NCBI GenBank assembly: GCA_050084985.1
Contig: JBITNC010000001.1
Location: 8,990,001 to 9,054,000 of the forward strand
Direction: 5' to 3'
DNA: 64,000 bases
From: Nageia nagi
Lineage: Eukaryota > Pinophyta
The stretch's first letter is position 1. Every line of letters begins with the position of its first letter. The notes under the pieces were generated by a model, which was given only the letters and a program-made list of their open reading frames with translations, was not told where the DNA came from and ran no database searches. Shown piece after piece: positions 10,132 to 22,580 of the stretch. The translations under genes and the position numbers were made by a program.

Positions 10132-13100
10132 ATGCTTGGGAATCAGACATCTATGGAGAAGATTTACTCATACAAGCAAATGCTCAATAATTAAGTTTGA
10201 ACTTCATTTGATAATAAATCTTTGCAATTATGGTCGGGTCTAACACCTCAAATTGTTATGGATTGTGCTACTTATATTTGGTTTTGGCACTCTTTTGGCT
10301 TTATATCAATCAACATTTTGGTACAACCGCATGAGATTGAATGGATCGTCAATCAATTGCTAAGAATAAATATTGTGTATGAATTTAGTAATTACTTTAT
10401 GCAAACCCATGACCTGATATTGATGTTACATGAACAATGATAAAAACATTGTAATAAGAGGAGTGTTGATCTCATCAAAATAATTAGATGAACCCAAGAA
10501 CGATTTCATATTAATTTTTGACATCGAAGATTGGTCATTGATGGAGTAAATCACTAAAACACAGCTTGACAACAAACCTGTGATTAAGTTGGGGAGGATG
10601 TTAGCAAGAGAGAATTTCATATCAATAGTTTGATCGATACTAATGAGGTTACTCAATGACCAAACACCATTAGTTGCTTCCAATGATATTTGCATATGAC
10701 CAAATATATGTGTCCTTTAAGAGACCAATTAATCTGTTAAAAGAGAGACCAAATGTACAATGGAGAGGCAGGTGAGAGCTAATATATAAGAGAGATAGAT
10801 AACACTAATCATAATTATAATCAATTTTATTAATTCTTATTATATTAATAAATATGTATCCCTCTTATTCATGACTCGATCATTGTCTCTTTTATTTCTA
10901 TTATTTTCATGCTTTTTGTTAATCGATTCTCGATTGTAGATAAGAACCCACCTAACTGATCTAGTCGATTAATAATAGTAGTCAAATTTTCTTATCTTTT
11001 ATTATTATTCTTATTGTAATAAGATCTTCACTTGCATTAAGAATATTATAGTGTCATTGTTGTTCCATTGTAAAATCATTATGTTGGTCATATTGTTTAA
11101 TTTCTAATACCACTAATTAAAGGGGTTCATTAAGATAAAATGTCATCATCATATGAAGGCTTGATGTTGTAATTTCTTATATGCTAACATAGTTGACACT
11201 ACTTTATGGACATTACCTCCATGGGGTCATTTCAACATTGATGATACTAGTTCTTCAAAATTTATTCCTTCCTCCAATCTATTAATCTTTCCATCAATCA
11301 ACTTTCGCCCTTCAAGCACACTTTGGTTTACCCTCTTAATCTCATTATTTGAAGGTGGAAACTCTTAGGTGATCTGAAGGGATATTTACTAGCAATACAC
11401 TCTAGTCATATGGACATATCCCTCTTCACTCCTCATTCCCAAGTTTTCCTTCCATGTAGAACATTTCCTCCATCTAGTCAATGGCACAATATGTCACCCC
11501 TACCTCTAGTACCATTAGTCACATAACTTGAGGACCCATTTAGGAAAAATAAGAGTGCATTCCCACTAGCTTTACATTGAATCTAATCTCCACATCACGT
11601 AATAGGAACACACCTATCATCTTTTCTCCCTTGATGAAATAGATTTCGAGGACCATTTTATTTTCATATGTCATATTTACCATGATATTCAAGGAATATT
11701 TTATTGTTTATTTACAAAATAGAAATTATCTCTCCACCTTTGTGAATTACCTATATCAATAATATTTGGTCATGTATATACAAGAAGTTATCTTAATCAG
11801 ACATAGATCTATATAGGATACATCCATCATAACCAGGTTGATCACTTCCTTCTTTTAGCCTATTACTCCCATTGGAGTCAAGCACCTACAAAACTCTTCT
11901 AGTCTAACTCTAACAATAATATGTTAATTCATCTATTACCTTCACCAAGAGTCACTACCAAGACCTACTAATGACCTTCTTGTACCAAGCAACACACACC
12001 TATTTTTTTATCATTATCAATTATCATCTTTACATTTTTTATCAAGAAACTGCAAGGAATCTATTATTACCACTTTCTTCATGGACACTAGAAGTCCTTC
12101 AACCTTGAGAGTCAAGAACGATTCAATCTTATAATCTTAGGTTTTGGGTTTGGTGATTATAACACCTCCCCATCACTATGTTTGTTTATCATAGTTAGCT
12201 TTCTTCTCTAGGGACTTTCTCATTAGTTCATTTCTATTTCTTCAATTATACCACCTAGTTCATTTCACCTTGTTTGTCACACATGGACATTAATATAATT
12301 ATCTTATCTTATTTTAAATTGACTCTTTAGGTCAAATACCTAAGACTCCCTTTGCTATTATGGGTATTTCTTAAATCTCATATTTCCCCTATAGTAAAAT
12401 GCTTTTGCATGAATGTCATTTGTCCCCACAAATAATTGTGTTCAAATTAATCTCTCTTGATATCATAGGTAGTTCATTAACATCTAGATTGGTATTAATT
12501 ATTTTAATAATGGATTATCTTTATCTACCTACCAAAAACTTATTTTTATGCCAATATTTCAACTCTAAGGCCCCTTATAGAACTATTTAACAAGGGTTAG
12601 GAATAATGGATGATTGTCATCAATTGAAAAAGTAAAAATGCACTCTCAACAACCACTTCTAGTTCTCAACATAAACCCTTTCCTCCCCTAGCCTAATCTC
12701 TTCTCACTCTAAGCCCTTCCATTCAAAACCACCTACCTACATAAACTCCCTTTTGATCATTGGCATTAAAACACATTGCCTCTCATAAACATACTATGGA
12801 ATCTCCCCCAATCACCCACAACTCTTGGGAAACCCCTCATGGAAATTCACCTAGTTAACTTTCTAATGCAATATGATACTCTCATAGCCCCATAAAACAT
12901 AAAATAAAAGGTCTCCCCATAGGAAGAGATTCCAAATGGGCTTCATAAGAAAGAATCATCAACATTATGTTTCAAATATTTTATCAAGAAAATTAATGGA
13001 CCTATTTAGAAAATATTTGATTTGTATGTAATTGTTTAATATGGTTCTTTTGGTTTTCTTTATTTTTCATAAAATAAAAATTATAGTATTTTTGTTGTAA

Positions 13101-13199
13101 AGCAACAATAATTTCATTTGGCATGACCATAATATTTATGTAATTTATCATATTGTCAGTTGAGGTGGTATTGTCCTTATCATGTTTTGTCAATGGCAT
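10132..13199. other. Unresolved decayed repeat sequence
   Basis: No domain recognised on either strand. Minus-strand translation between about 11880 and 11440 gives a fairly long run with few stops (MVNMTYENKMVLEIYF, then MIGVFLLRDVEIRFNVKL), suggesting a degraded coding region of a retroelement, but I could not assign it. From about 12650 the plus strand may be the 5' part of the LINE ORF2 whose endonuclease follows. Confidence 0.3.
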
Positions 13200-14200
13200 T
13201 GCCACTTAGTTACTTTGGGAGTGGACCCCTCCAATCTTGTGGTGTGGATTCTCATGTAAATTAATGAGTAACCTTTTGGAGTAGTTAACATATATAGTCC
13301 CAATCATGCCCCTGATAGATGTGAGTTATGGAAATGGTTAGAACTCCCTTTACCACATACCAAATGGGTCTTATGTGGTGATTTCAACATGATTGAAAAG
13401 TAAATTACCAAATTAATTGATCTTTTGATGTGTTGGAATATGAAATAAATGGAATCTTGGTATTTTATAAAAAAATAACTTTGGTTTTTCTAACCCCAAC
13501 TCTTATTTTTTCCTAGCAGTTTTCAAACCACTTATGGTTTTATTAGTCCAACCAATAAAGTGGGAACAATAGAGTCTTGAAATGCCTTAATCAAGTCATG
13601 CTTTCTAAGTAAAACTCATTCTACTTTTCTTATCTCTCTAGCTCATCTCCATTTGTGGATGTAATTCCAAATATGGTCTTGTCTAATCATGCTCTCATCT
13701 TTTTTTATATAGATGCTTTACCAAATTAGCCTCATCAATTCAAATCTCAATTATTTTCACTTTCCCTTTTCACCATCCTCTAAGAGCATTTCATATTTGA
13801 ATTATTTAGAACCCAGTCCCTTATCCCTATAAGGAATGAGGGTGGATATAATGATGGAATGATGCCATACAACATATTACCATCTTATTATGCATGCTTG
13901 ACAGAAAACTAGAACAAACTCATTGAATTTCAAATACAATCTTTAAAAATGAATTTGTCAAAGACTCTTTTAAACTCAAGGCATGTCCCCTAAATATTCG
14001 TATAGAATAGTATATAGATCAACTTAACCATCACCTCAATATCATGAAACTTTACAAGGTGTACAATGACCAAATTAAAGTTAAAATGCACTAGTTGAGA
14101 TCAATGGTCATGTTTCAAGGGAATTCTTCCAACATTTCCAACCCCATCATCAAGTGACTTAAATCAAAGCTATCCAAGAAGGCAGATAGTTATTAAAAGC
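13200..14200 (+). pseudogene. LINE ORF2 endonuclease-domain remnant
   Basis: The plus strand reads FGVVNIYSPNHAPDRCELW then KWVLCGDFNMIE near 13275-13400. This is the conserved core of the apurinic/apyrimidinic-type endonuclease at the N-terminus of plant L1 ORF2, which nicks target DNA to start reverse transcription. Downstream pieces (VLSNHALIFF-like near 13680, then a linker with KLYKVYNDQIKVKMH near 14050) follow the usual order towards RT. Many stops and frame changes. The RT domain expected next on this strand appears only at 16380, after an intervening minus-strand LINE ORF1, so this element may have been split by another insertion. Confidence 0.65.
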
Positions 14201-14649
14201 TCCACCCACCATTACCCAAGCATTTGTTTGTCTCTACTAATAGGTATTTTCTTCCCATGACATCTCTCATGAGTGAAAAAAGGCTTTGCATGAATTTTTT
14301 TTTATAAGTTGGAATGAGTATTTTTGGAATGGATCTTAACCTTTTATAATAATCATAAGATATTATTTTAAGCACACAAGTGAAATCAACAAATATTAAC
14401 ACATAGGCCCTATTGCATATGAGTTTCATATAAACTATAATAGTAAAAATTATTATCCTAAGATGAATTTTATTTATAAATTTTGGATGGAACTTACTTT
14501 CCATCCATGTCTAGAGTTAATTTGAATCTTCCTTTATATTCCCTTCTCTATAACATTATATCAAATCCTTGACTTTCAAAGTTGACCTTTGGAGGAATCC
14601 TTACTTACATAAACTTTTATAGTGCTTCTCATGATCCGAGTGGAGTTCA
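14201..14649. other. Junction region between plus-strand LINE endonuclease and minus-strand LINE ORF1
   Basis: A minus-strand open frame (14193-14504, 103 codons) is Ile/Lys-rich without a recognisable motif. A short T-run (ttttttttt near 14292) is the only tail-like feature. The boundary between the two LINE remnants must lie here but cannot be placed. Confidence 0.3.
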
Positions 14650-16300
14650 TAGGAGGGTTTTCTTACTCTTTCTCCTCATCTTCATACATAAAGGGGTCCT
14701 TTTGGGTATTAAAAATTGTAGTCTCTTTTGAATATTGATCTTTTCCTACATCAAAGTCTATGTTTCCATAATTTCTCATTCCTATTTTCCAATCATATGC
14801 CTTTCTATTATTTATCCTTCTGAGATTATCCAAAATTATATCATGGGCTTCATCATAATTTTTCCCATATACCTCTATACCTCTATAAGGATTCATAAGA
14901 ATTTTCTCTATGCTTGATTCCACCTTATCTAAATCTTCTCCCCTCTTGTTCTAATCTTCTTCATTTAATGGTACCATTTCATCAGTTGTGGTCATTACAC
15001 TACCATCTAGCCCATCATCCACTTATTTGGTTAACAAGTAATCAAAGGTATTTGGACTAACAAACTTGTCTTGGGGCTCCTTTGGAAAGGTTGTCAAGGG
15101 AGATACCTAGAGTTGAAGGGTATCTTCCCCACACAAATCTTCTTATGCATGCTCCACCTTCAATACCTCTATTTGATTCAATGTATTCATCTCATGGTTG
15201 GTTTTCATCATAACCCTTTTTCCCTTTGCTTGATCATCATTCTTACTTTCCTTTCTCTACCGAAATTTCTTGTTTGGCCCTTCATTTTTCTTTTTTATAC
15301 ATAAACTTGAGACATGACCTCATTTCTTGTAGTTTTCATAAATTGGAGGGATGTTTTTATACTCAATTATTTGGGTCTAGATACCCATGTCTGACGCCAT
15401 ATCTATTGACTCTTGGAGTTTTTTGTCTAGGTCAATATTGACGTAAATACATATAAAAACTAGTTAAGACTTAATTTTAGTAACCCAATCAATGGAAACA
15501 AATCTTCCAAAGCTCCTTGCAATGGTCATTAGCACTTCATCATTCTAAAACTAGAAAGGAATATGTGGAATCCTCACCAACATTATCATAGTATTGAGAC
15601 TCTATGTATGTGGATCAAAGTCTACATCCCATTTTTGAAAAAATAGGCTTCTCTTCTTAAGAGTCTATAGATCCCCGTTGAGAATCTTCTACATATCACC
15701 TACCTCTTAAAGTTTATCATTAAAAAAATGATTTATGAGGGCCACAATCTCCATTTTTCCCTCAGGTATCCATTTTAGAAAATATCATCCACTAATGATG
15801 TTGATGTCAGATTTAGCCCCAAAAACATTACCCACCAAGTTACATGCACCTTATGCATTCATGAAAGCCATGATCTTTAGACGAATAGTGAGAATGTCAT
15901 CCTTAACTTTCAATTTAAGGGTGCTTACCAGAGGTGGTAGATGATTTTCCATGGTGGAACCACTAACCATTTGAGCCCATGATCATTACATGGTTGTTTA
16001 TTATTTCTAAGGAGATATCCTCTAACCTTTGATTGGACCCTAATCTGCCTAACCCTTTTTAAGTTTATTTCCTCTTGGCCCTCTTTTAGTACCCCCTTAT
16101 TGAGAGGTTCCTAGTCTTTCTCCTCAAAAGGACCATCCTTTGTTGCATCCTCCAAATCTCTATCCTTTGGTTTACCATCCAAAGCTCAATGCATTGTATT
16201 TTGTTGATCGTTCCCATTCCCAATTCCTGCTCTGATTGATACAAGCCCCATACCTCACCCAACTCCCCCTCTCATGTTCTCACCCACTCCATTCATTTTT
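14650..16300 (-). pseudogene. LINE (L1-type) ORF1 remnant with clear DUF4283
   Basis: Minus-strand reading from about 16300 gives an acidic/basic N-terminal region, then FLKWIPEGKMEIVALINHFF near 15770, WDVDFDPHTYSLNTMIMLVR near 15620, LMTIARSFGRFVSIDWVTK near 15520, VNIDLDKKLQESIDM near 15420, and a degenerate knuckle (YENYKK-stop-GHVSSLC) near 15310. This matches plant L1 ORF1 DUF4283 plus CCHC order closely. An 86-codon acidic frame at 14663-14923 is the C-terminal extension. Isolated stops fall mostly at Trp, Arg or Gln positions. It lies opposite in orientation to LINE endonuclease and RT pieces on either side. Confidence 0.7.
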
Positions 16301-16379
16301 TTACCATGGAAGGTCGATAAAATACATGACCTATATTAAGCCTTTTCATGACTATCTTGTAGTATTGCTTACTCAATAT

Positions 16380-16925
16380 CAATAAATTATTAAATTACCT
16401 ATTATAGGCCTCTTTTCCTATAGGATCTCTTTGAAGCTTTATCTCAAATGGTGAGTGATAAGGCTCCTAGCCTAGATGGATTCCCATTTGAATACTTTAA
16501 ATGTCTTCAGGATATAGTGGGTCCTAATTTGATTTAGCTTTACTATGAACTATGCTTACTACCTCTCTACGTCCCATTATCAACAAACAAAATATTAGAT
16601 TTATTCCTAAACATAGAGATCTAGATCTCATTTCAAATTGGTGATTGATTACATTACTCAATGTTTTGTATAGAATTATTATCAGATCTCTTATGCTTAA
16701 ACTTAGACATATACTATTAGTGATTATTCAACCATAATATAAAGGCTTCATCCATAATAAATACATGAAACTTGAAAATATACTAATTGTATGGGTATGG
16801 AATGAGCTCAACAATCCAAATATCCCATTTTATTAATTAAAATTAATTTTGATAAAGCTTGTGATAGAATTGAATGGTATTTCATCTTGAATATGCTTAA
16901 AAATTTGAGTTTTGGTAATAGATGT
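16380..16925 (+). pseudogene. LINE ORF2 reverse transcriptase N-terminal remnant
   Basis: The plus strand reads SDKAPSLDGFPFEYFK near 16450, then (frame change) LISNW-stop-LITLLNVLYRIII near 16625, GFIHNKYMKLENILIVWVW near 16745, and DKACDRIEWYFILNMLKNLS near 16855. These are the fingers and early palm blocks of L1-type RT. The catalytic xADD block is absent because the sequence ends at 16924, where unrelated DNA beginning TGTAACACC starts. It could be the continuation of the endonuclease piece at 13200-14200. Confidence 0.75.
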
Positions 16926-17415
16926 AACACCTAGTATTAGATTTCAAATTTATAAAGTTTAAACTTGAAATCTTGAGAATTACATCCACACAACTCACAT
17001 AAATACATAAAGAAGTGAGTTATCACTTCACCTCCCATAAGAGACTCTTATAATCCCTAAACATACTTCATATTCAACTTCCTATGACTCTTAGAATTAC
17101 AATAGTATGTGGAGTAGTTTTTTTAGTTCAACTCTCCCTACAAACTTGTTCACTTTTTTGTTCTACAATGCCTTTGTTCATCACATGCATCTCTGCAACG
17201 CCTTGGTTCTCTGGGTTTAACCTTGATAACACTCTTATTTCAATTCTCTAGAATGGTTGTGATATGATTTTGCATGCTTGCTTCAATGCTTATATTGTTT
17301 CTCTAGTGTCTCCATTCTATAAGATCTTGCTTGTATTTATAGTATATTGGATTGTGTGTAAACATTTAATTTATACATAATAGATTTTGCATTCTTTATT
17401 TGTGTGGTTTTCCTA
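16923..17415. repeat. Candidate LTR of the plus-strand copia element E
   Basis: The sequence begins TGTAACACC exactly where LINE RT homology stops. About 500 bp later comes ATTGGTTTATGGCTCAAG (17418-17435), which resembles a mutated initiator-Met primer-binding site followed by the usual leader, and a copia-type gag follows on the plus strand. No second copy of this LTR was found downstream, so the boundary is a guess. Confidence 0.3.
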
Positions 17416-17502
17416 TTGGTTTATGGCTCAAGATTCTATATCTAGAGACCATGTTTTTTTTATATATAGGAGTAAATTTATCTTTGAGTAAAGGAAAATT
17501 GA

Positions 17503-17947
17503 GTGCCCTCATTTCTTCATGACTCTCCATTGAACTACGCCATTGTTCATGCCCACCAATGTTCATCTTTAGTTCTGCACATTTGTGGTTATTATTCACA
17601 CTCATTTTTTATTTATCCATGCACAAGTTCCATAAATCCAAAAGAGCTTGTGCAATGGAACTATAAGGATAAGAAAACTTATGCCTTGATTGTTTATTTG
17701 GTAAATGAAGAGGTCAATCACCACATAAAATCCATAAAAGGAACATGGAGTTCTTTGAAGAAATTGAAATATTTATATAACTCTCACTTGAAGCTGGAGT
17801 TCATTAAATTACAATTGAATCTCTTCAACCTTGAGTTTAAGGGTAATGATCCTACGTTGTTGACTTTAGAGATTAAGCATATCATGCATGATATTGTTAT
17901 CGTTGGTATCAACATGGATATTTCTCTCATAGATTTCATCAAGCTAT
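17503..17947 (+). pseudogene. Copia-type gag, N-terminal part (element E), interrupted
   Basis: The plus-strand frame contains YALIVYLVNEEVNHHI, GTWSSLKKLKYLYNSHLKLE and LTLEIKHIMHDIVIVGIN, matching the UBN2/gag_2 pattern of plant copia capsid proteins (a W..L...Y block, then helices of the capsid C-terminal domain). It is cut at 17947 by the left LTR of element D. The frame resumes at 24307 on the far side of D with YSNYFESHKASG, the part expected after this break. The gag would form the virus-like particle; here it is nonfunctional. Confidence 0.55.
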
Positions 17948-18387
17948 TGAGAAGTATAATCTACTTTCATTAATTAAAAATAAAGTACAACATGCTAATA
18001 TAGCTTTTGGAGTAGACTTGGAATAGACTCACGTGGTTGAGATGGATAATCTCACCATTATTATAATCCAAACTTCAAATCACAAATCTGACTAGAATAG
18101 ATATTTAAATCCTAACTAAGACCAACCTAACATAGTAGATTCCATCAATATAGATCATAGACAATAAACAGAACAAGTTGACCAAAAATCATGTTAAACT
18201 AGGGAGTGTAGTCTTTGTTTTAAAGTGTAATTGCATTTAAAAAATGTGTTCATGTTTGCAAAGAAAAACGGTAGGGATCGCATTTGAGCCTAATGAAATG
18301 CAAGCTGGATTGCATTTGTGAGTAGAGAGTATAAAACTTTAGTCTCTAGGCCAAATTTTGACCTTTTGTGAAACCAAATTTCCAACA
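17948..18387 (-). repeat. 3' LTR of element D
   Basis: Starts TGAGAAGTATAATCTACT and ends ...CCAACA on the plus strand; homologous to 23845-24306. On the element strand it is preceded by a purine tract (plus-strand ttctcccccttg at 18388-18399), the expected plus-strand primer. Confidence 0.85.
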
Positions 18388-18399
18388 TTCTCCCCCTTG
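18388..18399 (-). other. Polypurine tract of element D
   Basis: Minus-strand caagggggagaa abuts the 3' LTR, the standard position of the primer for plus-strand DNA synthesis. Confidence 0.7.
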
Positions 18400-20015
18400 A
18401 CGCTGAGGGAACTTACCAATAAGTTACTCAACTTCAAAAACTAAGATTTAACAACTCCTTTGGGGAAGATATCAAATATGTTTTCCATGGTGTTGCAATA
18501 CCTCAATTCAATGATGTTATTTTCCACAATATCCCTAATGAAGTGATACTTCATGTCGAAATGCTTGGATCTGTTGTGGTGAATTGGATTGTGTGCCAAT
18601 TGGATGGCACTCAGATTCACAAACTAAAATAGTTGTACCACTTTATTTCTCATTAAGTTCCTCAAGAACTCTCCACAACCATAATGTTCGGGCACTAATA
18701 CTTGTGATTGCAATGTATTATGCCTCTATCGATGAAAGTGCAATAGTAGTTTATTTCTTTGAGTTCCATGTAATGAATCCTACTCCAAGAGTGAAGCATT
18801 GGCCTGATATGGAATTCCTATTATCAACATTACTTCCCCAACCTGAGTCACTAAAGCCACAAAGTTTTACCTCATCATGCTTGTTGTAGTGGATGTCAAA
18901 ATCTGTTATGCCTTTAACATGCCTTATAGTCCTCTTTTTTTGTTTTCAAGTGATACTCAGAAGGATCACTCATGTATCTTGACACAAGTTAGATAGCATG
19001 GGCAATATCAAGCCTAGTATTAGTGAGAAACACTAAGCTTCCAACCAAGCTTCTATTAGTGGCCCTATCAACGTTTGGTGTTCCATCATCTTTGCACAAT
19101 AGCTCACCATAAGCTATTGGTGTTAGTTGTGGTTTATAATCATCCATACAAAACATTTTCAACATATCGTGAGCATATTTGGATTGAAAAATAAATATAT
19201 CATCACTTCGATACTTCCATTCCTTGAAAATAGTGCATCAATCCTAAATCTTTAATCTCAAATTCATGCATCATAGAGTTCTTGAAATTATCATTCATTT
19301 ATGTACAACTACCCATCTAGATCACATCATCAACATACAAACATACAAGAAGGATGTCATTACCTTTCTTCATGATGTAGAGAGTGGGTTCACTCTTGCT
19401 CCTTGTGAAACCATATTGATGGAAGTACCCAAAAATCCTTCCATACCAAGCTCTTTGAGCTTGTTTGAGTCCATGCAAGGCCTTCTTCAACATGTACACA
19501 AATTGTTCCTTTCCTTTTATCTCAAATCCTTGGGGTTGTTCAACAAAGTCCTCTTCATCCAAATAGTCATTTAGTAAAGCACTTTTTACATCCATATGAT
19601 GTATTTTCTAACCTTTGTGTGCAACCAAAGAGAGAACCAATCTAATGGTTTCTTGTCTTCCTACTTGAGAAAAGGTTTCTTCATAGTCCACACCATACCT
19701 TTGGGTGAAACCTTTTGCAACAAGTCTTTCTTTATGCCTTTCAACACTCCCATTAGCATTATACTTTGTCTTGTAAATCCATTTGCAACCAACACACTTT
19801 TTACATAGAGGAAGCTCCACTAGCTCCCAAGTATCATTTTTTCTTGATGGAAGATATTTCTTCTTCCATAGCTTTCACCCACAAATCATTAGTGCAAGCT
19901 TGATCACAGTTAGATGGCTCAATTTCGACACTAGAAATCAAAGCATAGTTAACTACATCGCCTTTGGGCTCATTGTCATCTTCATCGCCATACATCTTCA
20001 AGTTCTCAAACCTTT
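18400..20015 (-). pseudogene. Element D reverse transcriptase and RNase H
   Basis: Minus strand from 20015: an acidic linker, then WVKAMEEEISSIKKNDTWEL-like sequence near 19880, VGCKWIYKTKYNANGSVERH and ERLVAKGFTQRYGVDYEETF (19820-19608), then DVKSALLNDYLDEEDFVEQP, LHGLKQAQRAWY and LLVCLYVDDVI (19595-19317), i.e. copia RT including the catalytic YVDD. RNase H follows in frame-shifted pieces to about 18430 (HHNRSKHFDMKYHFIRDIVE near 18560). Frameshifts at about 19600 and below 19317 disable it. In life this enzyme would copy element RNA into DNA in virus-like particles. Confidence 0.85.
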
Positions 20016-20019
20016 TTCA

Positions 20020-21215
20020 CAGTATTATATAGTTATAAGGTTTGGGGCCCTATCTTGAGGAGCGTGGATTGGGCCACAGTTGAGAGGCTATTGGTTGGCA
20101 TCGTATCCCACTCTATTCAGAGCAAGCGGTTTATTCCACACCATATTATGTTAACAGAGTTTGGCTATCAACCTTTACAGATACATTCCCTTGCATTGAT
20201 GGTCCTTTTTCTTCATCGTCTCCACACCTTTGCTTCTACGAGTTGGATGACTGACTCCCCTACAGAGCCTTGGCATCATCCATGGACTTGATAATTCAGG
20301 GTTATCGTTGGTGTTGGTTCTCTGAGGTCTTCGATGCATTGCATTGCTTCGGGTTTTCATTGAACCAACTACCTATACCCTAGGGAGACACTAACAAGGA
20401 CCCTGAGGTCTCGTTGGATTTGACTAGAGACATGCTTTACATGGCCTATATTCAGCGCACTTGGGTTACCTCGCAGTCTCCCCTCACATCCAAGTTGTTG
20501 CACTACTCACATCACTTCCTGAGGATTGACAGAGGGTTGATTCAACCTCCTACCTAAGTTAGATTACATCTTCCTATTGGCTTACGAATGTTCCTAGGCC
20601 AGTTCAGAGTGTGCTCCCATCAGCTTCAGATTGAGTCGGATCACCACTTGGCACGTGAACTTCGAGTATGCTGGTTATGTTTGATAGAGCCTAATACTGA
20701 AGATCATTTCATCTTCCGATGCTCAGTTTATTATGAGATTCGAGGGTGGTACCACTATCTTTTTCAAGATGCACATAGCTCGATCTCAACATTCTTCCAA
20801 TTCCCAGACCATCGATGTTTAGCACTCTATCTCAAAGAGACTTTCCTTCTCAAGAAATGTCTATTATCAAACTCTCAACATCTAATAGGAGATCACTTGA
20901 TTACCTCTTTCTTCTCAATTGCCTCAAGAGAGGGTGTTCATAGGCAGAGGATTGACGACCCACCTCAGCAAACTCGACGTACCAAATAGAGGGTGTATGT
21001 TGACCTTATTTCTATGAGATCACAACCGATCATGACCTTCTTTAGTCACAGCAGTGTTGATACATACACAGATCAACCACAGGAGGGCACGGTCAGACAA
21101 ATCATGAGAGACTGCTCTGTATGCTTCTTTGTTTGATTGTTTATCCCCTTCTAGAAACTAGTCCCTATTTTGTTCTTAGAATTTTAGTGTGCTTTGAGTG
21201 AGGGCCATGAAGCCC
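20020..21215 (+). mobile_element. 5'-truncated LINE fragment inserted in element D
   Basis: Copia homology stops near 20015 and resumes near 21230. Between them the plus strand encodes the C-terminal part of a non-LTR RT. Two open frames (20055-20291 and 20588-20989) lead to LGQFRVCSHQLQIESDHHLA and RVCWLCLIEPNTEDHFIFRC, a CxxC...H...C zinc-binding tail that follows RT in many LINEs. Base composition is less AT-rich than in D. Neither a poly(A) tail nor a clear target-site duplication is visible, so the edges are approximate and the 3' tail may be non-A or lost. Confidence 0.65.
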
Positions 21216-21226
21216 TTCATGCTACT

Positions 21227-22580
21227 TTAGACTTGTACACTCTTCAATCCCATTGACCACTTTTGGTCATCTTTGGACATGAATATAATTTCTTTCTTTC
21301 CTTGTAAACCTTCTATGGAAATTTGAATCCAACATTTGATAGTCTGGGTGACTTTTGAGTGTTCTTTTCTCACAATACATGGAGAATCTTCATGCATTAG
21401 ACTTGGTATGGACGGACTTTGACTTAATCTTGTAGAAGAACTCTTTAGATAACTCTTTGTTGGGTTGGGAATGGAAGGACTTTGTTTGTTGGTATGATCA
21501 GTGGGATTCACATTAGAGGGGCCTTCACTATAGGATCCATCATTACCATAAAGTTTTTGATGACCCCAAGCTCCCCCTTCATCAAAAATTATATCTCTAA
21601 ATAATACAATTTGGTATGTTTTTGGATTATATAATCTATGTGTTTTAATAGTTTCACAATACCCAAGAAAAATACAAGCTTCACTTTTGCGATCAAGTTT
21701 TCTCCTATTTTCTTTAGGTACATGAGCATATGCTAAAAATCCAAAAACTCTGATGTGTTTTACATTTGGCTTCTTACAATACCATGCCTCATAAGAAGTG
21801 ATACCTTTTAAGCTAGAAGTTGGAATTCTATTTAAGATACATATCGTTGTCCTCACTGCATTTGCCCAATACATGTTCAATTTCTTTGTTTGTTCTTGTG
21901 CTCAGCCACACCATTTTGTTGTGGAGTATAGGTAGTTATGAATTGCATTTTTATTCAACAATCTTTACAATATTGTAGGAATTCATTTAAAGAGAATTCA
22001 CCTCCCTCATCAGTCCTCAAACACTTAACAAAATATTCACTTTGCTTTTCAACACGATTTTAAAAGTCCTTAAAACATTCAAAGGACTTATCTTTAGATT
22101 TTAAGAAACAAATTCAACACATCATTGAGAAATCATCTATGAATGTGAGGAAGTAGGAGTTCTTACCAATACCCTTTGTTTGTATTGATCCACAAATAAC
22201 GAAACCAATTGGAGGGGATAGGAAGCTCTCCATGCTTGACCTCTTGGAAACTTCATTCTTGAGTGCTTTCCCAAAGCAAACTCTTCACACACACTCTTCA
22301 TGTCATCAATCTTGGGCAACCAATGGACCATTTGTTGAGATGTCAACAATCTCAAACTTTAAAAGTTCAGATGGTCATCTCTCAAATGCCAAAGCCAATT
22401 CTTATCATCAATTGCTACATTTTCTAGTTGGGCACTTTCTCTTCCAAATTTGAGAGGAAACAATCTATTCTTGGTCATTAGGATTATTGTGACCAACCTA
22501 TGACCTTTATTTTTATCATATATTACACAATCTCCATCCTCAAAAATAAGTTTATAATTTTGCTCCATTATTTGGCCCAC
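21227..22580 (-). pseudogene. Element D integrase
   Basis: The C-terminal part (21880-21227) reads WANAVRTTICILNRIPTSSL, KGITSYEAWYCKKPNVKHIR and VFGFLAYAHVPKENRRKL, the conserved end of copia integrase. Upstream, TPQQNGVAEHKN near 21930 contains the catalytic Glu of the D,D35E core, and the GAG-pre-integrase zinc region (KNWLWHLRDDHLNF) lies near 22400. Frame changes at about 21890, 22136 and 22358 break it. Confidence 0.85.

Noticed and set aside
11440-11880. Possible endogenous pararetrovirus movement or coat protein on the minus strand
   Set aside because: No diagnostic motif could be recognised and no RT of that type is nearby; similarity was too vague to call.
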